A stretch of DNA of 60,063 nt from Bradyrhizobium sp. STM 3843 (lineage in GTDB: Bacteria > Pseudomonadota > Alphaproteobacteria > Rhizobiales > Xanthobacteraceae), in the NCBI RefSeq assembly GCF_000239815.1, contig NZ_CAFK01000037.1, positions 1 to 60,063 of the forward strand, in the 5' to 3' direction. Under the pieces are notes generated by a model. It was given only the letters and a program-made list of their open reading frames with translations. It was not told the origin of the DNA and searched no databases. The stretch's first letter is position 1, and each line of letters opens with the position of its first letter. This document shows positions 1 to 9,030 of the stretch, in pieces. Position numbers and translations under genes: made by a program.

Positions 1-1299
1 CGCATCGACCGCCGCTGGGCGGCTGCCGGCCCCGCCGAGCAGTTGGTCGGTCCCGACCGAGGAGGCGACCAGCGGCACGATGGGACCCGCGATCGGTCGC
101 GGTGCCGGCTGGCCCGGCACCGCATTGGCGTCCGGCGTCGCCGGCTCGCTCGGCAACTCGATCGGCGCCGAGCGGGCGGCGAGCACGCGCGTGATCTCGC
201 GCTCGACGTAATGCGCGAGCTTCCGTGCGCCAGCCTTGGTGAAATAGACGCCGTCATAGGTGCGCAGCTGACGGATCTGGCCCTCGAAGTCAGGACCCTT
301 CTGCAGGAAGCGGCCTGCTTCGTCGACGAAGCCGTCCCAGATATCGACATAGGTGATGCCGGCCTTCCCTGCGACGTCGCGATACAGCGAATCCAGGAAC
401 AGCATATCGGACGTGCCCTTGGTGCCGCGGATCGCGGGCAGTCCCACCCAGATCACCGGAACCCCCTTGGACTTGGCGATCGCGATCATCTCCTCGATCT
501 TCTTGGCGTAGAGCTCGACCCAGCGATCGTCGCGGAAATCGTACACGCCGTTGGGCGAGCGGGCGGCTTTCTCGGGCGCCGCGGCGGCCGCGTCGCCACT
601 TTCGGCATCATCCTGCGGCAGATCGCTGTCGACTTGCTTGTCGTCGGGCTTGGCTGCGGCATCGGCCTTTTGATCCGGCTTGCCGTCCGGCCCTTTCGTC
701 TTGGCATCCTTCTTGGCTTTGTCGGCCGGCTTCTTGTCGTCGGGCTTGTCGGTTTTCTCGATCACCGGCTCGCGGAGCGACATGCGGTCGTTCAAGCCGA
801 GCATGATGACGATGGCATCCGCTCGCTCGCCCGGGAGAATTCCCTTGGCGGCCGCGGCCCAGTCCGCGGGATCCCCCTTCGGCTGGTATTTGATCAGGCC
901 CGAAGTGGTCTTGATCCTGCGCGTGACGCCCATGTCGGGCTGCTCCGCATAGGCATCTTCCAGCCCGTAGGCGAGCCAGTCGGCCATGCTGTCGCCGAGC
1001 ACCAACACGTAACGCTCAGGCGCATTGTCGCGCTTCTCCGGCGGCGGCGCCTTCGAGAAATCCTGGTAGACCTTCTTGGGCTGCTGCGGCTCTCGGAACG
1101 GCGAGAAGAAGTCGCCGCCGAACCAGCCACCACCGCGCGGCGCCTGGCGCTGAGGCGGCGGCGAGCCGAACGGATTGAAATTGAAGAACTGTGCGGAGGC
1201 GGGCCCGGCAATACCGACCAGCATCGCGATCGCCACCGCGAGCACGACCAGGAGGCCGGGCTCGTTCAAGACCTTCAGAAGGGACTTCAGCTTGGACAT
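1..1299 (-). CDS. DUF459-family SGNH/GDSL hydrolase-like protein, 3' end outside window
   Basis: The reading frame starts at the ATG complementary to 1297-1299 and stays open to the window edge, so the C-terminus is missing. The start gives an N-terminal hydrophobic segment ending in an Ala-rich site, which suggests export. A GDSM block follows in VLVLGDSMADWLAYGL, then IVIMLGLNDR, which match SGNH blocks I and III. A low-complexity Lys/Asp/Pro/Ala stretch interrupts the domain between the GLND block and the part that ends in DGVYFTKAG. SGNH enzymes normally have a His near that last block, and a Tyr is seen there. The family is common in rhizobia and lacks an assigned substrate; esterase or acyl-transfer activity on the cell envelope is inference. 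Confidence 0.8.
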   Translation of the reverse strand, partial: MSKLKSLLKVLNEPGLLVVLAVAIAMLVGIAGPASAQFFNFNPFGSPPPQRQAPRGGGWFGGDFFSPFREPQQPKKVYQDFSKAPPPEKRDNAPERYVLVLGDSMADWLAYGLEDAYAEQPDMGVTRRIKTTSGLIKYQPKGDPADWAAAAKGILPGERADAIVIMLGLNDRMSLREPVIEKTDKPDDKKPADKAKKDAKTKGPDGKPDQKADAAAKPDDKQVDSDLPQDDAESGDAAAAAPEKAARSPNGVYDFRDDRWVELYAKKIEEMIAIAKSKGVPVIWVGLPAIRGTKGTSDMLFLDSLYRDVAGKAGITYVDIWDGFVDEAGRFLQKGPDFEGQIRQLRTYDGVYFTKAGARKLAHYVEREITRVLAARSAPIELPSEPATPDANAVPGQPAPRPIAGPIVPLVASSVGTDQLLGGAGSRPAAVDA

Positions 1300-1423
1300 G
1301 CGGCCCGATCACGCGGCGAAATCGCTCGTCACCATATAATGGCAGCTAAATCAGGCCGCAAACGGGCATTCGCAGCCGGTCTTGTTCCCGCTCGCCGGAG
1401 GTAAGATCCGGTTAGGATCAACG

Positions 1424-2818
1424 TTAACGCCCCCGCAGGCGCTCCAATACCTCGGCGGAGGCAAACCCATCGGCCGGGGCGCCGATCGAGGCCTGGAAGT
1501 TCCGCAACGCCTCCCGGGTCTGGCCGCCGAACTGGCCGTCTGGCGTACCTTGGTAGAATCCGCGCTGGACCAGCAGCTGCTGCAGTTCCAGCCGCTCGGC
1601 CCGCGACAAAGTGCGCTCGTCCCGCGGCCAGGCCTGCACGAACGGCTGGCCGCCGCGCAGCCGGTCGGCGAAATGACCGATGGCGAGTGCGTAGGCCTCG
1701 GCTGGATTGTATTTCATGATGACGCGGAAGTTCTGCATCATCAGGAAACCCGGCCCTTGGGCGCCGGCCGGCGCCAGCAGATAGGCCTTCTCGGTCGGGC
1801 GCGGGAAAGTCTGCCCATTGGGCCGCTTGACGCCGATCTGCTCCCATTGCGCCAGGCTCATCACCTTGGCGCGATCGGCCAGCATGTAATTGAAGCCCTG
1901 CGGCACCACCACCTCGTAGCCCCAGCTCTGGCCGGCCTGCCAGCCGTCCTTTTTGAGGTTGTTGGCGGTGGAGGCGATCAGGTCGGCGGCATTGTCGACC
2001 ACGTCGCGGCGGCCGTCGCCGTCGGCATCGACCGCGTAGCGCTTGAATGCGGTCGGCATGAACTGGGTCGGGCCGAAGGCGCCGGCCCATGAGCCGCGCA
2101 TCTGCTCGGGCTTCAAGTCGCCGTGGTGGAGAATCTCCAGCGCCGACAGGAACTCGTCCTTGAAATAGGCTTGACGGCGGCCGATGCAGGCGAGCGTCGC
2201 GGTCGACTGCAGCACGTTGCGGTCGCCGATCTGGGTGGAGTAGTTCGATTCGATGCCCCAGATTGCGGCGATGATATAGCGGTCGACACCGTAAGCCCGC
2301 TCGGTCGCATCGAACTGCGCCTTGTAGGTCGTGAGCACTTCGCGGCCCTTGGCGAGCCGGTTGTCGTTCACCAGGATGTCGAGATAGTCCCAGATCGACT
2401 TGGTGAACTCCGGCTGCGCGTCCAACAGGTCCATGATGCGCAGGTCGGGCGACAGCCCCGTGGTGAAGCGCTGAAAGCTGTCCTGCGAGATGCCGCGCCG
2501 TGCGGCATCCGGCCACATGCCCGCGATGCAATTGTCGAAATTGGCGGCCGCCTCGCGAATCGCGCTGGCCGTCATCAGCGGATGGCCGGAGGCGCCGTCC
2601 TCACCGCTCCAGGGTACTGGCCCACCGTTCGGTGCTGGCTGCGGGGCCTGCGAATTGGTCGCGTTCCCCTTGGCGAAAGTGCCGGTGAAGAGATTGTCGA
2701 GGAAGTTCAACGGACCGCCGCTCGACTGGGCCCGAACCGGACCTAAGCAGGCGACCGTGACGGCGCATGCAAGCGCGCCGGCGAGCAGAATCGCGGATGG
2801 TTCGGTTCGTCTTTCCAT
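1424..2818 (-). CDS. Lytic murein transglycosylase, MltB type, with C-terminal peptidoglycan-binding domain
   Basis: This 464-residue protein cleaves the glycan strands of peptidoglycan in the periplasm. It starts with a signal peptide (about residues 1-30). An MltB-type SLT_2 domain spans about 85-390, with the catalytic Glu at about 190 in IWGIESNYS and the signature GAFGPTQFMPTAFKRYA. A peptidoglycan-binding domain 1 (about 405-462, ending GQTREALRNFQ) follows. The length and domain order are normal for the alphaproteobacterial form. It is preceded by 220 bases without a gene and is not obviously in an operon with the DUF459 gene 124 bases downstream. Confidence 0.93.
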   Translation of the reverse strand: MERRTEPSAILLAGALACAVTVACLGPVRAQSSGGPLNFLDNLFTGTFAKGNATNSQAPQPAPNGGPVPWSGEDGASGHPLMTASAIREAAANFDNCIAGMWPDAARRGISQDSFQRFTTGLSPDLRIMDLLDAQPEFTKSIWDYLDILVNDNRLAKGREVLTTYKAQFDATERAYGVDRYIIAAIWGIESNYSTQIGDRNVLQSTATLACIGRRQAYFKDEFLSALEILHHGDLKPEQMRGSWAGAFGPTQFMPTAFKRYAVDADGDGRRDVVDNAADLIASTANNLKKDGWQAGQSWGYEVVVPQGFNYMLADRAKVMSLAQWEQIGVKRPNGQTFPRPTEKAYLLAPAGAQGPGFLMMQNFRVIMKYNPAEAYALAIGHFADRLRGGQPFVQAWPRDERTLSRAERLELQQLLVQRGFYQGTPDGQFGGQTREALRNFQASIGAPADGFASAEVLERLRGR

Positions 2819-3038
2819 AGTTAGCTCGCTGCCTCACAAATCAGGCATCCAGGAGGCCCTGCCTGGGTTACCAGCAGATTAAGGAACTTCCGGTTTCAGC
2901 CGTAGGCGAATTTTCCGGCCACATCCTGGCGTTCATGGAACCGCCGGCCAACATCTGCCTTTGTTCTCGGCTGCAAAACCCGCTACCAGGATGCGATCCA
3001 TTTCGCATTCATATCTTTGCAAGGTCTAGTCCCATCCC

Positions 3039-3914
3039 ATGAAAATCCGCAAAGCCGTTTTTCCGGTCGCCGGCCTCGGCACCCGCGTGCTGCCCGCTAC
3101 CAAGGCCATGCCGAAAGAGATGTTGACCATCGTCGACAGGCCGCTGATCCAATATGTGTTCGACGAGGCCAAGGAGGCCGGCATCGAGCACTTCGTCTTC
3201 GTGACCGGGCGCAACAAGACCGCAATCGAGGATCATTTCGATCGCATGTACGAGCTCGATGCGACGCTTGCCGCGCGCGGCAAGAAGACCGAGATGGAAA
3301 TCCTGGCGCGCGATCAGCCGGAGGCCGGCGCCGTCAGCTTCACCCGTCAGCAGTCGCCGCTTGGGCTCGGTCACGCCGTGTGGTGCGCCCGCGACATCGT
3401 CGGCGACGAGCCGTTCGCGGTGGTGCTGCCGGACGAGCTGGTGCTGAACAAACCGGGCTGCCTCGCCCAGATGATTGCCGCTGCCAGCGAGCTGCCGGAG
3501 AAGGCAAACGTGCTGGCGGTGCAGGAGGTCCCTGCCGACCAGACCCATCAATACGGCATCTGCGGCGTCGGCAAACGCGACGGCAAGATGTTCGAGGTTG
3601 ACGGCATGGTGGAGAAGCCGGCCAAGGGCACGGCGCCCTCGAACTTCTCCATCACGGGCCGCTACATCCTGCAGCCCGAGATCTTCAAGATCCTGGCGAC
3701 GCAGGAGCGCGGCGCAGGCGGCGAGATCCAGCTCACCGATGCGATGATCGGCCTGTCCAAGACGCAAAAATTCTACGGCGTGGAGTTCGAGGGCGAGCGG
3801 CACGATTGCGGCTCCAAATCGGGCTTCCTCCGCGCCAACATCGCCTTCGCCATGGCGCGTCCCGACCTGCGTGACGGCCTGCGGGAGGACATGAAGAAAT
3901 ACCTGGCGGATTGA
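3039..3914 (+). CDS. galU: UTP-glucose-1-phosphate uridylyltransferase
   Basis: The enzyme makes UDP-glucose from UTP and glucose-1-phosphate in the cytoplasm, feeding exopolysaccharide, LPS and cyclic glucan synthesis. The 291-residue protein is of usual length. Its N-terminus carries the nucleotidyltransferase signature AGLGTRVLPATKAMPKEML (about residues 10-28), followed by VVLPDELVL and the VEKP motif (in MVEKPAKGTAPSNF). It appears monocistronic: a stem-loop terminator follows within 40 bases and the next gene is on the other strand. Confidence 0.97.
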   Translation: MKIRKAVFPVAGLGTRVLPATKAMPKEMLTIVDRPLIQYVFDEAKEAGIEHFVFVTGRNKTAIEDHFDRMYELDATLAARGKKTEMEILARDQPEAGAVSFTRQQSPLGLGHAVWCARDIVGDEPFAVVLPDELVLNKPGCLAQMIAAASELPEKANVLAVQEVPADQTHQYGICGVGKRDGKMFEVDGMVEKPAKGTAPSNFSITGRYILQPEIFKILATQERGAGGEIQLTDAMIGLSKTQKFYGVEFEGERHDCGSKSGFLRANIAFAMARPDLRDGLREDMKKYLAD

Positions 3915-3950
3915 GCGTCGGTTCGATCGAACCGAGCTATCGGAAACTGC

Positions 3951-3975
3951 AAAGGCCGCGCATTGCGCGGCCTTT
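3951..3975. terminator. Stem-loop terminator after galU
   Basis: An 11-base perfect inverted repeat, AAAGGCCGCGC and GCGCGGCCTTT, flanks an ATT loop. The A-rich and T-rich ends would let it work in both directions. It sits between galU and the convergent DoxX-like gene. Confidence 0.8.
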
Positions 3976-4003
3976 GTTCGTTGCAGACCTGCGGTGAGCT
4001 CGC

Positions 4004-4432
4004 TCAGGCCGGTTGCAGCAGGAAGACGCGCCCATATTGTGCGACTTCCTTGCGCCAGGCATTCAGGGCGAGAACGAAGGAGCCGCTGCACCATAGGACG
4101 AGGTATTCGACACCGCCGAGATTCCAGAGCCAGCCCGGGCCCTTGGTGGCGATCACCGCATAGGTCGCAACCGCGATCACGCCAGCCGAGATCAGCCCGG
4201 TATATTTCAGGTAAAGATTGAAGATCAGGCCGATCGCGGAGACGCTCTCCATCACCAGCGCAAGCACGACGAAGAACAGCGCCGGATGAAAGCCCGCTTT
4301 GCCAAAGAAGGCCTGCGCGCCGTTGAGGTCCATCAGCTTGAACGCGATGTGCGGAAGGTAGAGCGCGCCCAGCATGAGGCGGAAGAAAACGGCGGGATCG
4401 GTGACATCGAAACTCGAACGGCGGTCGCTCAT
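4004..4432 (-). CDS. DoxX-like small membrane protein
   Basis: A 142-residue hydrophobic protein with about four membrane segments, resembling the DoxX family (N-terminal FRLMLGALYLPHIAFKLMDL, with conserved small residues in the first helix). Start chosen at the ATG complementary to 4430-4432 because AGGAG lies about 8 bases upstream; a longer frame to 4534 lacks such a site. DoxX-family functions are mostly unknown; some members act in redox or thiosulfate metabolism. Convergent with galU. Confidence 0.75.
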   Translation of the reverse strand: MSDRRSSFDVTDPAVFFRLMLGALYLPHIAFKLMDLNGAQAFFGKAGFHPALFFVVLALVMESVSAIGLIFNLYLKYTGLISAGVIAVATYAVIATKGPGWLWNLGGVEYLVLWCSGSFVLALNAWRKEVAQYGRVFLLQPA

Positions 4433-4710
4433 GGCGAGCTCCTGTGATCTATGATGCGCGGCCGCGAACGAAGCGCGAGGAGTCTGAAGCCCCCTTTGGA
4501 CCCCGCGTCGCGCCGAATGCAAGAACACTATCACTGTGTCTTGCGTCGCAATTGACGTGGGTCAAGCGTGCAGGAGCGACAGGGCCTTGTGCGCCGATGC
4601 CGAAAATCGCGGCGTATTCGCCTGCGAATTTCGGAGGTCAAAAGGCACTCACTAACCGGAGCCCGGGCCGCAACTAACTAGGGCGTGTACGAATTTTCTC
4701 GCCGCGCACG

Positions 4711-4880
4711 CCCTTACCTCTCCCCGCTTGCGGGGAGAGGTCGGATTGCATCGTCAGATGCAATCCGGGTGAGGGGGTACAGGTCCGACAACTCGCACCG
4801 ATCGTGCGCCTGCCCCTCACCCCAACCTCTCAGCGCGAGCGAAGCTCGTCGCGGCCCCGTAAGAACGGGGAGAGGGAGCA
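4711..4880. repeat. Palindromic intergenic repeat element
   Basis: Two strong hairpins lie side by side: CCTCTCCCCG-CTTG-CGGGGAGAGG at 4717-4740 and GGATTGCATC-GTCA-GATGCAATCC at 4743-4766. GGGTGAGGGG at 4767-4776 is complementary to CCCCTCACCC at 4813-4822, and CGGGGAGAGGG closes the element near 4866-4876. It holds no gene. This layout is typical of the short palindromic repeats scattered between genes in Bradyrhizobium genomes. The family assignment is from memory. Confidence 0.7.
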
Positions 4881-4933
4881 CACCGAGTCCGCCGAGCAAG
4901 TCTGCGATACGCTTGATCAGGAAATGCGCTTGC

Positions 4934-5862
4934 CTAACCGGAGCCCGAGCCGCCGTCCGCGACCAGCGCGGAGCCGGTCATATAGGTCAGCTCCGGCGCG
5001 GCCATCGCGACCGCAAATTCCGCGATCTCTTCCGGTTTGGCCATGCGCTTGATCCCCGGCAGGTTGCTGCGCGCCCATTGGGCGGCGGCGATCTCCCACA
5101 TCGCATCCGGCATCGCCTCGGTGCCGCCGACGCGGCGGACCAGCGCGGTGTCGGTGGTGCCCGGCACGATCGCATTGATGCGGATACCCTTGTCCGCATA
5201 GTCGAGCGCGGCCGACCGGACCAGGCCGATCAGGCCGGATTTGGTCGCGGTATAGACGCTGCGGCGGGCGCTGGTGCGGTGCTCATTCGACGACGACGTG
5301 ACGAGGATGGTGCCGCCGCCGCGCTTGAGCATCTCCGGGATTTGATACTTCATCGCGAAGAACACGCCGCGCAGGTTGGTCTCAACGATGTCGTTCCACT
5401 CCGCCGCAACAAACTCGTGCAGCGGCTTCTCGAGCGTGATGCCGGCATTGTTGAGCGCGATGTCCAAGCCTTGGAAGGTATCGACGGCCTCACGGACGAA
5501 GTCGGCGACCTGGACCTCCTCGCGCACGTCGGCGCGGATGTAGTGCGCGCGCCCGCCCGCCTCCCTGATCTGGGCTTCGACCTCGCGCCCCAGCGTCTCG
5601 CGACGACCGCAGAAGGCGACCGCGGCGCCTTGGCGCGCAAGGCAATCGCGGCGGCCCGGCCGATGCCCGAGGTGGCCCCGGTGATCAGCACGACCTTTCC
5701 CGCGAAGCGCTTGGGCGCCTCGACGATGGTGGGCGCAGGCGAATGGCTGGCCTGCGCCAGGGCCACGCCGCCCGCAGCACCGAGCGCGATCCCGCCGGCG
5801 AAACCGGCCAACGTCAGCGCCTTGCGGCGGGACGGTATTGGAGCGGTCCCTTGCTCGTCCAT
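4934..5862 (-). pseudogene. SDR-family oxidoreductase with a Tat-like signal, broken by a one-base frameshift
   Basis: Reading begins at the ATG complementary to 5860-5862 (AGGGAG 9 bases upstream). The first frame gives SRRKALTLAGFAGGIALGAA, a twin-arginine-like export signal, then the Rossmann motif TGATSGIG. At about 5628-5631 the frame is lost: AAGGCGCC appears where AAGGGCGCC would restore the SDR sequence. The rest of the protein (NNAG, the catalytic serine region TSSSNE, YTATK and the C-terminus) continues in another frame to 4934. The rest is intact, so this is either a recent mutation or a base missed in a G run during sequencing. The neighbouring divergent TetR gene probably regulates it. 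The substrate is unknown. Confidence 0.8.
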
Positions 5863-5888
5863 GGCTGTGCACTCCCTGTCAGCGGCAC

Positions 5889-5916
5889 TTGTCCGCAATA
5901 TGAACGCTGATAACAT
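5889..5916 (+). promoter_or_regulatory. Possible promoter for the TetR gene
   Basis: TTGTCC (5889-5894) and TAACAT (5911-5916) with 16-base spacing point toward the TetR start at 5958. The elements are only a moderate match. Confidence 0.3.
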
Positions 5917-5917
5917 C

Positions 5918-5945
5918 ACTCTATGGAAAATATGATCACTGTCAA
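5918..5945 (-). promoter_or_regulatory. Sigma-70-type promoter for the SDR gene
   Basis: On the minus strand TTGACA (5940-5945) and TAGAGT (5918-5923) are separated by 16 bases and lie about 56 bases before the SDR start. The region is shared with the divergent tetR-like gene, and TGAT/ATCA half-sites around 5908-5937 may be the operator. Confidence 0.5.
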
Positions 5946-5957
5946 CATTGGAATGCG

Positions 5958-6635
5958 ATGACAAAGCTGAGCCGCGGAAAAAGCGCCCGAAAACGTCCAG
6001 TGCAGGAGCCGCGTCCCTATCATCACGGCGATCTCAGGCGCGCGCTGATTGCGGCAGCGACCGAGCTGTTGGAGCGGGAGGGGGCCGAGGCGCTGTCGTT
6101 TCGCGCGGTGGCGCGCACCGCAGGCGTGTCGCAGTCGGCGCCTTATAATCATTTCTCCGGCAAGGAGGATCTGCTGGCCACCGTTGCCGAGGCGGGATTC
6201 CGCGCGCTCGCGACCTCGCAGGCCGAGACGGCCGCGCACGCGCACGCCGGAGAGGCGCGCATGATCGCGCTTGGCCTGGACTATATCGGCTTTGCCGCGG
6301 ACCATCCGCAGCTCTATCGGCTGATGTTCGGCGTCGGCGTGGCCGATTGGCATGCTTATCCGCATGTCTCCGAGGCCAAGCATGCGAGCTTTGCGCCGAT
6401 CCGGGCCGCGCTTGCGGGGGACTTCCCTTCAACGCGTGACGCCGCGGCGATCGAGCACGCCGCGGTGGCCGCTTGGGGCCTTGCCCATGGGCTCGCCATG
6501 CTGCGCATCGACGGATCGTTGGCGCGGCGCGACGCGCCTGACCAGCCTCCCGCTGAAGAGGCCGCGTTGCAATTGTTCGCGCGCGGGCTCGCTCACGCGT
6601 TAGCCGGCGTCGGCAAGGTTGAGAAATCCTCGTAG
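5958..6635 (+). CDS. TetR/AcrR-family transcriptional regulator
   Basis: A 225-residue one-component regulator. The N-terminal helix-turn-helix (about residues 25-75) shows GVSQSAPYNHFSGKEDLLA. The C-terminal ligand domain resembles the WHG type, with WGLAHGLAML near residue 178. It is divergent from the frameshifted SDR with a 95-base shared promoter gap, the usual arrangement for a local repressor, so the SDR is its most likely target. The ligand cannot be told from sequence. Confidence 0.9.
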   Translation: MTKLSRGKSARKRPVQEPRPYHHGDLRRALIAAATELLEREGAEALSFRAVARTAGVSQSAPYNHFSGKEDLLATVAEAGFRALATSQAETAAHAHAGEARMIALGLDYIGFAADHPQLYRLMFGVGVADWHAYPHVSEAKHASFAPIRAALAGDFPSTRDAAAIEHAAVAAWGLAHGLAMLRIDGSLARRDAPDQPPAEEAALQLFARGLAHALAGVGKVEKSS

Positions 6636-6655
6636 GATAAGCGCCGGCTCGCGGC

Positions 6656-7510
6656 TCAGGCGCGGCCTTCGCCGGCGGCCCACAAGGCGTCGAGGCCGGC
6701 GCGATAATCCGGATAGCTGAATGTCAGCGCGAGATCGGACTTGGCCCGGATATTCCGGACGCGCCGGTTGCTGGCATAGAAGCTTCGGGCCATCGGCGAC
6801 AGTTCCGCCGTCTCGAACGGCTGTTCGGGCGGCGCTGCCACGCCCATCAGCGATGCAGCATAGGCGATCACGTCCTGCGGCGGCGCCGGCTCGTCGTCGC
6901 AGATGTTCCAGGCGCCGCCGTGCGCACGTGCGATCGCACCCATGATGGCGGCGGCCGCGTCGTCGACATGGATGCGGTTGAACACCTGGCCCGGCCTGAT
7001 GATGCGCCGCGCGCGTCCCTGCTGCAACTCGACCAGCGCATTGCGGCCTGGTCCGTAGATACCACCGAGCCTGAGCACGGCGAGGCGGTCGCCGAGCCGC
7101 GCGCGCCATTGCGTTTCGACCTGCACCCGCGCCTTGACCCGATCGTGCCCCGGCGCGAGTGGCGTATCCTCGTCGATCCATCCGCCCTGATGGTCGCCAT
7201 AGACGCCGATGGTGGAAAGATAGACGACGCGCCGCGCATGGCCCGTGGCGATGGCGTCACCGAACGCGCCGAGCACCGGATCGTCGCCGGAGCCGGGCGG
7301 GACGGAAATCAGAATGACGTCGGCACGCGCGGCGTTGGCGATCGCATCGGCAGCGGCTGTCGTGCCGTCGAACAGGTCGATGTCGAGCGGCGCAAGCTGC
7401 GCGCGCTTCTCGGCCGTGCGCACCGTGCCGGAAATGTGCGCGAAGCGATCGCCGTAAAGATGGACGAAGCGGCCGGCGGTGTAGCCGAAGCCGATGACGA
7501 AGAGGTTCAT
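6656..7510 (-). CDS. NAD(P)-dependent epimerase/SDR-like protein (YeeZ group)
   Basis: A 284-residue atypical extended SDR. The Rossmann start FVIGFGYTAGRF (residues 4-15) is followed by VYLSTIGVYGD, which corresponds to the active-site region, and RLGGIYGPGRN. The start at 7510 places the nucleotide-binding loop at the normal distance from the N-terminus and leaves 7 bases after the upstream gene. A start at 7543 would overlap that gene. Probably cotranscribed with the serine hydrolase upstream. Substrate unknown. Confidence 0.85.
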   Translation of the reverse strand: MNLFVIGFGYTAGRFVHLYGDRFAHISGTVRTAEKRAQLAPLDIDLFDGTTAAADAIANAARADVILISVPPGSGDDPVLGAFGDAIATGHARRVVYLSTIGVYGDHQGGWIDEDTPLAPGHDRVKARVQVETQWRARLGDRLAVLRLGGIYGPGRNALVELQQGRARRIIRPGQVFNRIHVDDAAAAIMGAIARAHGGAWNICDDEPAPPQDVIAYAASLMGVAAPPEQPFETAELSPMARSFYASNRRVRNIRAKSDLALTFSYPDYRAGLDALWAAGEGRA

Positions 7511-7517
7511 GGGGCCA

Positions 7518-8831
7518 TCAATTGGGCGTGGCGAACGCGTCATACACCAGCTTCTTGAAGGCCGGCGTGATGCGGCCGCGCTCGTTCTGGGTCTGCTCCA
7601 TCAGGATGTAGACCATGTCGAGCTTGGGATCGACGCCGAAATAGGTGCCGCTGCCGGAGTCCCATTTCAATTCGCCGATCGAGCCCGGCGCCGGCGGCTT
7701 GGCGTCGCCCGGCTCGACCCGCACCGCGAGCCCGTAGCCATAGCCGAAACCGTCGCCGGGGAAATAGAAGAAGTCGCGTTCGACGCCTGAGCCAGGGCCA
7801 ATATGGTCCGTCGTCATGTCCTTGAACGCAGCCGGACTGAGATAGCGTTTGCCGTCGAACTCGCCGCCATTGAGCAGCATCTGCGCGAAGCGCGCATAGT
7901 CGGTGGCAGTCGAGACCAGGCCGCCGCCGCCGGATTCCCATTCGGGGTGGGAGCGGCGGCCCCGCTCGGCCGCGACCAGGATCGGATCGCCCGGCAGCGG
8001 CTCGGCCATGCGCGCGCGCTCCTCCGGGGTGGTCAGCAGGAATTTGGTGCTGGTCATCCCTAAGGGATCCAGGATCTGCTGCTTCTCGAACTGATAAAGC
8101 GACTGGCCGGACACGATCTCGATCACGCGCCCGAGCACGTCGGTCGAATGGCCGTAGCGCCACAAGGTGCCCGGCTGGCGGGCCAGCGGCAGCGCGGCGA
8201 TACGATCGGCGAATTCGGCATTGTCGAAACGGCCGCCGAACAGGTGCGCGGCCATGTAGGCGTGCTCGATCAGCGCGCCGCCGATATACTCATAGGTAAT
8301 GCCGGAGGTGTGGCGCAGCAGGTCCATGATGGTGACCGGTCGCACCGGTGGCACCAGCTTGAGCACGCGGGAGCCGTCCATACCTGGCGTCTCGAGGCCG
8401 ACCTTCGTATCGGCAAAGGCCGGAATGTATTTGGCGACCGGATCGGACAGCGCCAGCCGGCCCTGGTCGATCAGCATCATCGCGGCGAGACTCGTGATCG
8501 GCTTGGTCATCGAGTGCAGCGCGAAGATCGTATCAGGGGTCATCGGCACGCCGGTCTTGACGTCGCGCACGCCGAAGCATTTCAGATAGACCGGCTTGCC
8601 GTGCTGCTGGATCAGCACCACCGCGCCGGGCAGCCGACCGCTTGTCACCTCGTTGTCGAAGAACTGCGTGATCCGCTCGAGCTTCTCGGGCGAGGGCGCG
8701 GGGGCATCTGCGGCGAAAGCGAATGTGCTCACCAGCCACCCGCCGAGCATCAGCACGACCGCCAGCCATGCCTGCGATACGTGTGACCGAAAGAAGGGCC
8801 TGGTCGGGCCGGCGTTGTCCGTGACAATCAT
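7518..8831 (-). CDS. Beta-lactamase-fold serine hydrolase (class C / penicillin-binding protein-like), exported
   Basis: A 437-residue protein with a signal peptide (about residues 20-42, cut after FAFAA). The active-site SxxK motif is SMTK at residues 107-110, in a good HSMTKPITSLA context. The second motif appears as YGHS near residue 220 in place of the common YxN. The family includes esterases and D-aminopeptidases more often than true beta-lactamases, so antibiotic resistance should not be assumed. Probably the first gene of a two-gene unit with the SDR downstream. Confidence 0.88.
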   Translation of the reverse strand: MIVTDNAGPTRPFFRSHVSQAWLAVVLMLGGWLVSTFAFAADAPAPSPEKLERITQFFDNEVTSGRLPGAVVLIQQHGKPVYLKCFGVRDVKTGVPMTPDTIFALHSMTKPITSLAAMMLIDQGRLALSDPVAKYIPAFADTKVGLETPGMDGSRVLKLVPPVRPVTIMDLLRHTSGITYEYIGGALIEHAYMAAHLFGGRFDNAEFADRIAALPLARQPGTLWRYGHSTDVLGRVIEIVSGQSLYQFEKQQILDPLGMTSTKFLLTTPEERARMAEPLPGDPILVAAERGRRSHPEWESGGGGLVSTATDYARFAQMLLNGGEFDGKRYLSPAAFKDMTTDHIGPGSGVERDFFYFPGDGFGYGYGLAVRVEPGDAKPPAPGSIGELKWDSGSGTYFGVDPKLDMVYILMEQTQNERGRITPAFKKLVYDAFATPN

Positions 8832-9030
8832 GCGAAACTCCGCGCGCTCTGGTGCTGCCGTCGCGCAAGTTTAACCGAGCCCGGGCAAGGCTTCGCCTTT
8901 CCTTTGGTATAGTGGCGGCATCACCGGCAAACCACCTATGCTGCGGCGCCTGAGGGCTCTCAGCCCTGCGCCGGGCGCGGCTTGCTCTGGTCCTTCCGAT
9001 GCGCCATGTCATATAAAGGACGATGAGGAG

